A stretch of 13,369 bases of DNA, from assembly GCA_021817875.1 (NCBI GenBank), contig JAKAFQ010000050.1:1-13369 (forward strand), written 5' to 3'. Under the pieces are notes generated by a model. It saw nothing but the letters and a program-made list of their open reading frames with translations, did no database searches and was not told the origin of the DNA. This stretch comes from Pseudomonadota bacterium. GTDB lineage: Bacteria; Pseudomonadota; Gammaproteobacteria; Steroidobacterales; Steroidobacteraceae. This document shows, in pieces, positions 1 to 6,694 of this stretch; the first letter of the stretch is position 1; every line of letters begins with the position of its first letter. Made by a program: the position numbers and the translations under genes.

Positions 1-10
1 CCCGGTTCAC
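1..10 (-). CDS. Start of a probable MazF/PemK-type toxin, cut by the window edge
   Basis: Only the first codons are visible: GTG AAC CGG G, giving Met-Asn-Arg and probably Gly. The GTG at 10-8 overlaps the antitoxin's TGA stop as GTGA, the usual translational coupling of a toxin gene behind its antitoxin. MNRG-like starts are typical of MazF/PemK endoribonucleases, which cleave mRNA when the antitoxin is lost. The identity rests on the antitoxin type and these few residues. The toxin body lies outside the window, so completeness cannot be judged. Confidence 0.4.
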
Positions 11-240
11 CGAGCGCCCCAGTCCTGTTCGTTCAACCAGACGTCGAATTCCCCAGGAGCCACCGGATGGCGGGCATAGCCCTGGGCATGGCGCGCTTCC
101 TCGTCTCGAAGGTGCTGGTGGCGAATTTCGGCTTCAAGGGCGTGCCGGATGAAGGCCGAGCGCGTAGTCCTCCTATCGCGGCTCATCTTGTCGACCAGCT
201 TGAGAAGCTGATCATCAATCGTCATCTGAATCGTCTTCAT
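7..240 (-). CDS. Ribbon-helix-helix (CopG/MetJ fold) antitoxin of a type II toxin-antitoxin pair
   Basis: A 77-residue protein. The N-terminus (about residues 3-45) has the ribbon-helix-helix pattern: a polar/hydrophobic beta strand (KTIQMTID), a first helix, then RTTRSAFIRHAL as turn and second helix. Such proteins dimerise through the strand and use it to bind operator DNA. The tail (about 46-77) is charged, with a GY...PV..GEF..W..EQ.WG pattern that I associate with RHH antitoxins paired with MazF/PemK toxins; this part wraps and inhibits the toxin. The ATG at 240 lies just downstream of a symmetric operator with an embedded TATAAT (244-285), which fits autorepression. The stop overlaps the next start by 4 nt (GTGA), so a partner toxin is expected immediately off the left edge. 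No clear Shine-Dalgarno precedes the ATG. The RHH assignment is firm; the toxin class is inferred. Confidence 0.85.
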   Translation of the reverse strand: MKTIQMTIDDQLLKLVDKMSRDRRTTRSAFIRHALEAEIRHQHLRDEEARHAQGYARHPVAPGEFDVWLNEQDWGAR

Positions 241-243
241 GGC

Positions 244-285
244 TGTGGATACCAGTGTGGACGCTAATCCACATTATACTCCACA
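244..285 (-). promoter_or_regulatory. Antitoxin promoter and four-box symmetric operator
   Basis: On the plus strand TGTGGA occurs at 244-249 and 256-261, and its complement TCCACA at 268-273 and 280-285. The four boxes step by exactly 12 bp and form a dyad centred between 264 and 265. On the minus strand a perfect TATAAT -10 element (273-278) lies between the two upstream boxes, about 32 nt before the antitoxin ATG; no good -35 is visible. RHH antitoxins bind arrays of short repeated half-sites, so this is very likely the autoregulatory operator. Confidence 0.75.
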
Positions 286-333
286 TGTGACTTGGATCCA
301 GCGTCGAGCGAATAGCCGTCCTTAAGCCTCATC

Positions 334-370
334 ATGCCGGGGTCGAGGGTTCGAGTCCCCCTTGTTCTCC
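334..370 (+). other. tRNA 3'-end-like fragment (T-arm), possible attachment-site remnant
   Basis: GGTTCGAGTCC at 348-358 matches the tRNA B-box/T-loop consensus exactly. The flanking bases 345-349 and 357-361 form a T-stem with four of five pairs; 346/360 is an A-C mismatch. The following TTGTTCT could be the 3' acceptor strand. No matching 5' acceptor, D-arm or well-formed anticodon arm lies upstream, and no CCA follows, so this is not a functional tRNA gene. Such fragments are left where elements integrate into tRNA 3' ends, but a chance match is possible. Confidence 0.35.
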
Positions 371-504
371 GGGCGCCGTCTCCCCCGGTGGGCCGCTATC
401 GGGGCCGGGACTGATATCAGACTCGCGCTGGAGCAGGTATTCGTCGACGGGTGAGCCGATCGGACGGGATTCGCCGTCAGGGCGCCCGGTGAGATTCCCA
501 GGGG

Positions 505-1986
505 TCAGGGGTGCTGCGTGGCCAGGTTGATGGGGTGCTCGGCGGCAGCCACCGTGGCATGGGTCAGGGTCAGCGGACTCTGAGCGGCAGCCTCGAGTCG
601 GCCAAGCGCCCGCTGTGCCCGTACCAGCGCCTCGAGCCGCTCTCGCGCGCCGGACTCGCAAGCCAAGCGGGCGGTGAGCAGATCGAGCGGCTGGCGTTCG
701 CCCGCCGTGACCTGCGCATGAACCGATCGGAGTTGACGCTCGAGACCGCGGAGCAGGACGTCTGCCGTCATGAGCTGCGAGCGGGCCGAATCGTACGCGG
801 CAAGCGAGCTGTCGATCCGGGTGACAGCGTCCGCCTGAACCGTCAGGAAATGCGCGGCAGCGAGTGCGCGCCGCGCCTTGGCCTCGGCAATCGGACCTTG
901 ATTGTGATTCAGGATCGGCAGCGGCAACGACAACCCGAGTTCCCATTGCCTGTCGCCCGCAAGCTGCGCATTCCAGGCGAACCCGGGTCCAAGATGAACA
1001 TCCGGCCACTGGCGCGCGATCTGCAGTTGCAGCGCCGACTGGCTGGCGGCGTAGCGCTCGAGAGCGGCCCGGACGTCGGCACGCCCGAGCAGGGCCCGCT
1101 GCCGCAGCTGCTCGCGGCGGATCGTCACCGGAAGACGATTGAGAACGACGAACGATAATCTGACGCCGGCGAGCGCATGAAGGGGAATTCCCAACGCGCC
1201 GGCCAGGGCGATGCGCGATTGCCGCACCTGGCCCACGGCGGCCTGCCTGGCGAGTGTCGTGCGCTCCAAAGCGATGCGTGCCTGCGCGATCTCGTAACTG
1301 GAGACGTTTCCCGACCGGAGTTGGTTTTCGAGCAGGCGCAGGACCGTCCGGCGCGTCGAGTCTTCCCGCCCGAGCAGTGACTCGAACCGGCCTGCCGCAC
1401 ACAGCGCCAGCAGCGCGGCCCGCACCCGGGTGCGCACCCGCCAGACCGTGCCGACCAGCTCCCAGCGAGCCGCCGCGGCCAGGTGGCGCGCTTCTGCGAG
1501 GCGATCGGCGCGCCGTCCGCCGGTTTCGATGGGCCAATCGAAGGACAGGGGTACGAGCCAGGGGTGTATTTCCCCCGGAACGCCCGAATCGTACCCCGGT
1601 GTGACGGAAATCGAGGGGTTGGGCCGCTCGCCCGCGGTGATCCGGGCAGCCTGCGCCGCGAGCAGTTTCTGCCGCGCTTCGGCGAGCGCCGGCTGGTAAT
1701 AAAACGCCGCGAGCGTCAGCGCCTTGAGATTCCACGCCGCACCCGGCGCCGGAGCCGGGACGTGATTGGCCGCCAGGAACGCGCGCAGCCCGGGTGCCTC
1801 GAGCGAGCGCGATTCGAAGCCTGCGATGCTGGTTGCGGCGGACAGGGGCCGCGGTTGAAAGTGGGCACAGGCGGCAAGCGCACCGGCACAGGCCAGCATC
1901 AGCAGGCCGCGCGCAAAGTGTATCGTTTGCAGAACAGATCCGACGGATGATGTCGACCGGCGGTGTGTCCGCGCTCGGATGACCAT
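505..1986 (-). CDS. Outer-membrane efflux channel lipoprotein (TolC/CusC/CzcC family) of an RND system
   Basis: A 493-residue outer-membrane factor, a normal length for CzcC/CusC-like proteins. From the ATG at 1986 there is an Arg-rich n-region, a hydrophobic stretch and the lipobox LAAC with Cys40 as lipidation site. Two long Ala/Arg/Gln-rich helical repeats follow, as in TolC-type helical barrels. The first carries the ERPNPSISVTPG segment typical of the family; the second has a matching RQWPDVHLGPGF segment and SLPLPILNHNQG. It would form the trimeric exit duct for the adaptor and pump encoded divergently on the plus strand. ATG 1986 has no Shine-Dalgarno, and a -10-like TATAGT (1993-1998) places the start point at about that ATG. 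The only other in-frame ATG (1899) would leave a signal peptide without positive charges, so 1986 is preferred. Family is clear; the substrate is not. Confidence 0.85.
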   Translation of the reverse strand: MVIRARTHRRSTSSVGSVLQTIHFARGLLMLACAGALAACAHFQPRPLSAATSIAGFESRSLEAPGLRAFLAANHVPAPAPGAAWNLKALTLAAFYYQPALAEARQKLLAAQAARITAGERPNPSISVTPGYDSGVPGEIHPWLVPLSFDWPIETGGRRADRLAEARHLAAAARWELVGTVWRVRTRVRAALLALCAAGRFESLLGREDSTRRTVLRLLENQLRSGNVSSYEIAQARIALERTTLARQAAVGQVRQSRIALAGALGIPLHALAGVRLSFVVLNRLPVTIRREQLRQRALLGRADVRAALERYAASQSALQLQIARQWPDVHLGPGFAWNAQLAGDRQWELGLSLPLPILNHNQGPIAEAKARRALAAAHFLTVQADAVTRIDSSLAAYDSARSQLMTADVLLRGLERQLRSVHAQVTAGERQPLDLLTARLACESGARERLEALVRAQRALGRLEAAAQSPLTLTHATVAAAEHPINLATQHP

Positions 1987-2276
1987 CGGGAAACTATACT
2001 CCCGACCCAACGAGATGTGGACTGCCGGTTTCAACCACATGGCAACTCCGGGGGAGTGCGTCGCCTTCGTGATGGGTGTGTTTGCCCGCGGCATCGTGGG
2101 TCGGCGCGTCAGCCGGGCGATGCAGGCGGACGGACTCCCAACTCCAACGCTTCTGTGCTGACCGGGCTGATGGCACTCCATGCCCCGGCACGGCCCGCCT
2201 GGCACGCGCCGGACACGACACTACGGATTGGCTCAGCGGATATTCCCCGACTCTTGTCCGGCGCCGGAGTCCGCCG
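1987..2276. promoter_or_regulatory. Divergent intergenic region between outer-membrane factor and adaptor/pump genes
   Basis: This 290-nt stretch holds no convincing gene. An inverted repeat CGGGA-N8-TCCCG (1987-2004) encloses two overlapping -10-like elements: TATAGT on the minus strand (1993-1998) and TATACT on the plus strand (1995-2000). A minus-strand -35-like TCCACA (2016-2021) is 17 bp from TATAGT. No good -35 pairs with the plus-strand element. The dyad over the -10 is a plausible repressor or activator site for joint control of both arms. No regulator gene is in the window. Confidence 0.45.
2266..2269 (+). promoter_or_regulatory. Ribosome binding site deciding the GTG start of the adaptor gene
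   Basis: GGAG lies 7 nt upstream of GTG 2277. The reading frame is open further upstream (to an ATG at 2076), but that extension is Arg/Cys-rich and lacks a leader, whereas translation from GTG 2277 begins directly with a good signal peptide. Confidence 0.7.
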
Positions 2277-3239
2277 GTGAGCCGGCTGAGCGGCTGCCGT
2301 CTGCCGGTCTGCGCGGCGCTGCTGTTGTCTGCCACGCTGCCCACGGCTGTCGGCTACCCGGCGGCCGCAGCCGAACGGCACAGCCGACTGCCGACGCTCA
2401 GCGCCGAGCAGCAGCGGGCGGTCGGCATCGTGATTGCGCCGGCGGCTCAGGCGACGGCGCCGCAGCGCATCGACGCCTACGGCCGGGTCCTCGATCCGTC
2501 GCGTCTCGTGGCTGATGCCGGCCGGCTCGCCGTCACCCGGGCCGTCGCGGCTGAAGCCACGGCGGAATCGACCCGACTGCAGAGGCTGTACCGCGGCGCG
2601 AACGCCTCGCTTAAGGCGTTGCAGGCGGCCGAGGCGGCGCAGACCGAAGCACGGGTGCGCGCGCGGGAGGCGCGGATGCAGTTCCTGCTGCGCTGGAAGC
2701 CGCTGACGCGCCTCAGTCCTGCGCGGCGCGCGAGGCTGATTGAACGGGTCGCCGCCGGCCGTCGGCTGCTGCTGCGCGCCGACCTGCCGGGCCGCCACAG
2801 CCTGGGAACCCTTCCGAAGCGGGCGCTGGTCGATGTCGATGGTGTCGAGTGGCCGGCGCGTGTGCTCGGTCTGCTGCCGCGGGCGTCGGCACCGCTGCAG
2901 AGCGTCGGCCTGCTGCTGCAGATTGCACAGCCGCCGCCCGGTCTGGGCCCGGGCGCACAGCTGCCGGTGCGGCTCGAAGGCCCCAGGCAAGTCGGACGCA
3001 TGGTGCCGGACGGATCGCTGCTCTACGGGAAGCGGGGTGCCTATGTGTACTGCGCGCTGCCTGAGGTGACGAAGCACGGCTCCACGCGGTTCGCGCCGCT
3101 GCCGGTGACGCCGCTGCAGGCCATCGGCGGTGCCTGGCTGGTGTCCGGCCTGCATGCGAACGACCGTATCGTCGTTCAGGGCGCCGGCGTGCTGTGGTCG
3201 CTGCAGGGGCTCGGCCGCATCGGCGGCGGCGACGACTGA
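2277..3239 (+). CDS. Short periplasmic adaptor subunit (membrane fusion protein) of an RND efflux pump
   Basis: A 320-residue protein starting at GTG with a good Shine-Dalgarno. Residues 1-33 form a signal peptide with a hydrophobic core and an AAAER-like cleavage region. A CusB/CzcB-like opening (LSAEQQRAVGI, then AYGRVLDPSRL) leads into an alpha-hairpin of about 85-140, with LQRLYRG and SLKALQAAEAA at the turn. Beta-rich barrel and membrane-proximal segments follow (about 165-310, with PDGSLLYGKRGAYVY and the terminal V.GLHANDRIVVQGAG). The protein is shorter than typical adaptors (about 380-500 residues), and the usual lipoyl half-motif before the hairpin is not visible. It would link the inner-membrane pump to the outer-membrane factor. 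Its stop overlaps the pump start as TGATG, so the two are translationally coupled. Role is well supported by context; the unusual domain content is read by eye. Confidence 0.8.
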   Translation: MSRLSGCRLPVCAALLLSATLPTAVGYPAAAAERHSRLPTLSAEQQRAVGIVIAPAAQATAPQRIDAYGRVLDPSRLVADAGRLAVTRAVAAEATAESTRLQRLYRGANASLKALQAAEAAQTEARVRAREARMQFLLRWKPLTRLSPARRARLIERVAAGRRLLLRADLPGRHSLGTLPKRALVDVDGVEWPARVLGLLPRASAPLQSVGLLLQIAQPPPGLGPGAQLPVRLEGPRQVGRMVPDGSLLYGKRGAYVYCALPEVTKHGSTRFAPLPVTPLQAIGGAWLVSGLHANDRIVVQGAGVLWSLQGLGRIGGGDD

Positions 3240-6200
3240 TGCTGAGCGCGATCGTCCGCGCCTCGCTGGCACATCCGCGCATCGTCACGGCGCTGTCGAT
3301 CCTGGTCGCGGTTTCGAGCATCGCGGCGCTGCTGCATGCGCGCTTCGACGTATTCCCGAACTTCGCTCCGCCGCATGTGACCGTGCAGACCGAGGCGCCG
3401 GGACTCGATGCCCAACAGGTCGAGGCGCTGGTGACACGGCCGCTGGAGGGGCTTCTCGCCGGCACGGAGGGTGTCGAGACCGTCCGCTCCAAATCGATCC
3501 AGGGCCTGTCGACGATCTATGTGCTGTTCAGCCGCCGCGGCAACCCGTACCGGCAGCGCGAGGTGGTCACCGAGCGGCTGGCGGGAGCCGCCGGCATTCT
3601 GCCGGCGGGCGTCGGTCTGCCGCTGCTGTCGCCGCTCTCGTCGTCGATGCAGTATCTCGAGTACTTCGGGTTCACCAGCGACCGCCTGACGCCGGTGCAG
3701 CTGCGCGGTCTGGTGCGTTGGGTGGTCGAACCGCAGATCCTCTCAGTGCCCGGGGTATCGCAGGTGATGCTCTATGGCGGAGCCGAGCGTGAGCGCCAGG
3801 TGATCGTCGACCCGCGGAAGCTGGCCGCCGATGGATTGTCGCTGGATGAGGTGTTTCGCGCCACCCGCCGGGCCACCGGGCTGGTCGGAGGCGGCTACAT
3901 TCAGACGCCGTCGCAGCGCATCGTCTTGCGCTCGCAGGCACCTGGCGCGACGCCGCAGGCGCTGGCGAATGCCGTGCTCGCGACGCGCCGAGGCCTGCCG
4001 ATCCGCATCGGTGACGTCGCCCGCGTGCGCGACGGCGCGGCGCCGCGCTTCGGAGACGGAGTCATCGACGGCCAGCCCGGCATTCTGGTCGAGACGTCAA
4101 CTCAGTACGGCGCGAACACACTGACGGTAACCCGGGCGCTCGAGCATCGTCTGAATCTGCTTGCCCCGGCGTTGAAAAAAGCAGGGGTGTCCTACCATCC
4201 GGCGCTGCTTCGGCCGGCGACCTTCATTCAGACTGCGCTGAGCAAACTGCGCACGTCGCTGCTGATTGGGGCGGTGCTGGTGGTGATCCTGCTGCTGTCG
4301 ATGCTGCGTGACTGGCGCGGCGCGCTGATCTCGTTTTCCTCGATACCGCTGTCGCTGCTGGCCGCCGTATGGATCCTGGAAATGCTCGGGCTGTCGCTGA
4401 ATACGATGACCATCGGCGGACTGGTGGTGGCGCTCGGGGTGGTCGTCGATGACGCAGTCATCGACGTCGAGAACATTACCCGCAGACGTCGCAACGCCGG
4501 CGCCGCCAGCGCGGAACTCGATGCCCGCCAGCTGTTCGTCGCCGCGTCGCTGGAGGTGCGGCAGCCAGTGTTCTATGCCACCGCCGCGGTGGCGGTGGCA
4601 TTCCTCCCGATCGTCATGCTCACCGGCATCCAGGGGGCGTTCTTCCGTCCGCTGTCGATGGCCTTCCTGCTCGCGGTCGGCCTTTCGCTGCTGGTGGCCA
4701 TGAGTGCGACCCCGGCGCTGAGCTCGCTGCTGATGCGCAATCACAAGCCACCGGCCGAAGCGCGTTTTCTCCTTTCCTGCAAGCGATTTCAGCGGCGCAC
4801 GATCGAGCGTCTCTACCGTCACCCGCGCGCGGTGCTCTCGCTGCTGGTCGGCACGGGGATCGCCGGTGCGCTGCTGCTGCCGCTGTTCGGCCAGCGGCTG
4901 CTGCCGAATTTCCGCGAGAATTACCTGATTGCCCACGCCAGCCTGCGCCCAGGCATCTCGCTGCGCGAGACCACCCGCGTCGGCGTGCGGATCTCCCGGC
5001 GGCTGCTGGCGATTCCGGGCGTCAAGAGCGTCGCCGAGCAGATCGGCCGCGCCGTGGACGGGCAGGATCGGGACGCGCCCAACAAGAGCGAGTTCGCCAT
5101 TCAGATCGACCCGGCCAAGGGCTATGCGCCGAGCCGGATCGAGGCCGGCATCCGCAAGGTATTCGCCGATTTTCCAAATCAGCTCACCGAGGTCTATTCG
5201 GTGCTGGCGGAGCGCATCGGCGAAACCCTTTCCGGCGAGACCGCGCCGTTCGACGTCAGTGTGTTCGGCAACAACCTGAACACCGACGACGCCGTGGCCC
5301 AGCGGATCGCCGCGGTGCTTCACAGGCTGCCGCACGCCGGCGAGGTGCGCCTGCAGGTGCCGCCGCGTCAACCCGAGCTGCACGTGCAACTGCGTCCGGA
5401 GAGACTGGCGTTGTACGGACTGCAGCCGGCCGACGTGCTGCGGGCGGTCAACGCCGCGTATCAGGGGACCATCGTCGGCCAGCTGGCACAGCCGGACCGC
5501 ACCATCCCGGTCGCCGTGCGCATCGCCGGGGCAGGCGCCTCGCCGCAGGCGATCGAGGCATTGCCGCTGCGCAGCGCCGACGGCGTGGTGGTGCCCCTTT
5601 CGGCCGTCGCGACGCTGCGGATGGAATCCGGTCGCAGCGAGATCGATCACGAGGACGGGCTGCGCCGCCAGGTGGTGACCGCGAATCCAACCACTTCCGA
5701 TCAGACCGGCTTCGCCGCGGCCGCGCGCCGGGCGATCGCCGCCGAGGTGAGACTGCCCGCCGGGGTGTACCTGCGTTATGGGGGGGTTGCGCAAGCGCAG
5801 GTCGCCGCGGCGCATCAGCTGTACCTGCATGCCGCCGCGGCGCTGGCACTGATCGTGCTGCTGCTGGCGCTGGCGTTCGGCCACGCCCGCCACGTGCTGC
5901 TGGTGCTGCTGGCGCTGCCGAGCACGCTGATCGGTGGCGTGGCCGCCGCGGCGATGACCGGCGCGACGTTGACGCTGGGTGCGATGGTCGGCTTCGTGGC
6001 ACTGTTCGGCATGGCGGCACGCAACACCATCCTGCTGGTGTCGCACTACGATCACCTGGTGCGGGCCGAAGGCCGGCAGTGGAACCTGCAGACCGCGCTG
6101 CGCGGTTCCGAGGAACGGCTGACACCGGTGCTGCTGACCGCGCTGCTGACCGCGCTGGCGCTGCTGCCGGTGGCCGTCCAGCTGCACCAGCCGGGACACG

Positions 6201-6322
6201 AGATCGAAGGACCGATGGCGGTGGTGATCCTCGGCGGCCTGGTTTCCTCGACGATCGTCAGCCTGCTCCTGGTGCCGCCTCTGGCGGCGCGCTGGCTCGC
6301 GCCCGCAGCCGACCGGTCGTGA
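3239..6322 (+). CDS. Inner-membrane RND efflux pump, heavy-metal efflux (CusA/CzcA-like) type
   Basis: A 1027-residue RND permease, the normal length for the family. ATG 3239 shares its A with the adaptor's TGA (TGATG), which fixes the start. The N-terminus has TM1 (about 14-32) followed by the diagnostic FDVFPNFAPPHVTVQTEAPG stretch and VEALVTRPLEG. TM4 carries VVDDAVIDVENI with Asp404, Asp405, Asp409 and Glu411, corresponding to the proton-relay acidic residues of CusA/CzcA. The two-fold layout is intact: about six helices, a periplasmic loop, then a second half with helices near 520, 870-960 and 985-1015. The pump takes substrate from the periplasm or membrane by proton antiport. Where CusA has a metal-binding Met in the second loop, this protein appears to have His in LIAHASLRPGIS (my hand alignment), so copper/silver is not assured; another metal or an organic compound is possible. 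Family assignment is strong. Confidence 0.92.
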   Translation: MLSAIVRASLAHPRIVTALSILVAVSSIAALLHARFDVFPNFAPPHVTVQTEAPGLDAQQVEALVTRPLEGLLAGTEGVETVRSKSIQGLSTIYVLFSRRGNPYRQREVVTERLAGAAGILPAGVGLPLLSPLSSSMQYLEYFGFTSDRLTPVQLRGLVRWVVEPQILSVPGVSQVMLYGGAERERQVIVDPRKLAADGLSLDEVFRATRRATGLVGGGYIQTPSQRIVLRSQAPGATPQALANAVLATRRGLPIRIGDVARVRDGAAPRFGDGVIDGQPGILVETSTQYGANTLTVTRALEHRLNLLAPALKKAGVSYHPALLRPATFIQTALSKLRTSLLIGAVLVVILLLSMLRDWRGALISFSSIPLSLLAAVWILEMLGLSLNTMTIGGLVVALGVVVDDAVIDVENITRRRRNAGAASAELDARQLFVAASLEVRQPVFYATAAVAVAFLPIVMLTGIQGAFFRPLSMAFLLAVGLSLLVAMSATPALSSLLMRNHKPPAEARFLLSCKRFQRRTIERLYRHPRAVLSLLVGTGIAGALLLPLFGQRLLPNFRENYLIAHASLRPGISLRETTRVGVRISRRLLAIPGVKSVAEQIGRAVDGQDRDAPNKSEFAIQIDPAKGYAPSRIEAGIRKVFADFPNQLTEVYSVLAERIGETLSGETAPFDVSVFGNNLNTDDAVAQRIAAVLHRLPHAGEVRLQVPPRQPELHVQLRPERLALYGLQPADVLRAVNAAYQGTIVGQLAQPDRTIPVAVRIAGAGASPQAIEALPLRSADGVVVPLSAVATLRMESGRSEIDHEDGLRRQVVTANPTTSDQTGFAAAARRAIAAEVRLPAGVYLRYGGVAQAQVAAAHQLYLHAAAALALIVLLLALAFGHARHVLLVLLALPSTLIGGVAAAAMTGATLTLGAMVGFVALFGMAARNTILLVSHYDHLVRAEGRQWNLQTALRGSEERLTPVLLTALLTALALLPVAVQLHQPGHEIEGPMAVVILGGLVSSTIVSLLLVPPLAARWLAPAADRS

Positions 6323-6694
6323 TCGGAGGCGATGCCGCCGGTCCGCGCAACCGATCAATGTCATAATTCCGATCCTCTTTCGGAAAGGACAGGCATTGCG
6401 GCGGACATTCCGGTGGCTCTTCTTCCATTCCGGTCCGAGCAGGCCGGTCTTCCCGGGGTGTTTGAGCCGGCCCGCGACATGAGCCGGCCGCCGATGGCAA
6501 CTCATGGAGCCCGGCTGCGCAGAAGGGAACGGCCCGGATGCCCGCGGTCTCAGTGGTGCGCGGCGGCCGTGTCGGGCAGAGGTGGCGTGCTCTTTCGCCG
6601 CGGCGCGCGCGGCGTTGCCGCTGCAATGGGTATCCGTCCGCGCCACGCGGCCCGCCGACGGGACAGAAGCGCCGCATCCTGGGATGCGGCCTGA
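6323..6694. other. Intergenic region without a recognisable gene
   Basis: This 372-nt stretch between the pump and the next plus-strand gene shows no convincing protein. Open frames in it (for example from ATG 6538) give Arg-rich, low-complexity translations and run on out of frame into the next gene. A weak AT-containing hairpin near 6373-6389 (TCCT..TTT / AAAGGA) lacks a T-run and is at best a poor terminator. A perfect hairpin at 6671-6690 lies directly before the next start. Confidence 0.5.
6671..6690 (+). repeat. Perfect inverted repeat just upstream of the membrane-protein start
   Basis: GCCGCATCC, a 2-nt spacer TG, then GGATGCGGC: nine perfectly complementary bases on each arm, ending 4 nt before ATG 6695. 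It could be the terminator stem of an upstream transcript, an operator, or an mRNA hairpin that hides the start of the following gene. No T-run follows. Confidence 0.6.

Noticed and set aside
334..370. An intact tRNA gene
   Set aside because: Only the T-arm and a possible 3' acceptor strand are present; no paired 5' acceptor, D-arm or sound anticodon stem could be built.
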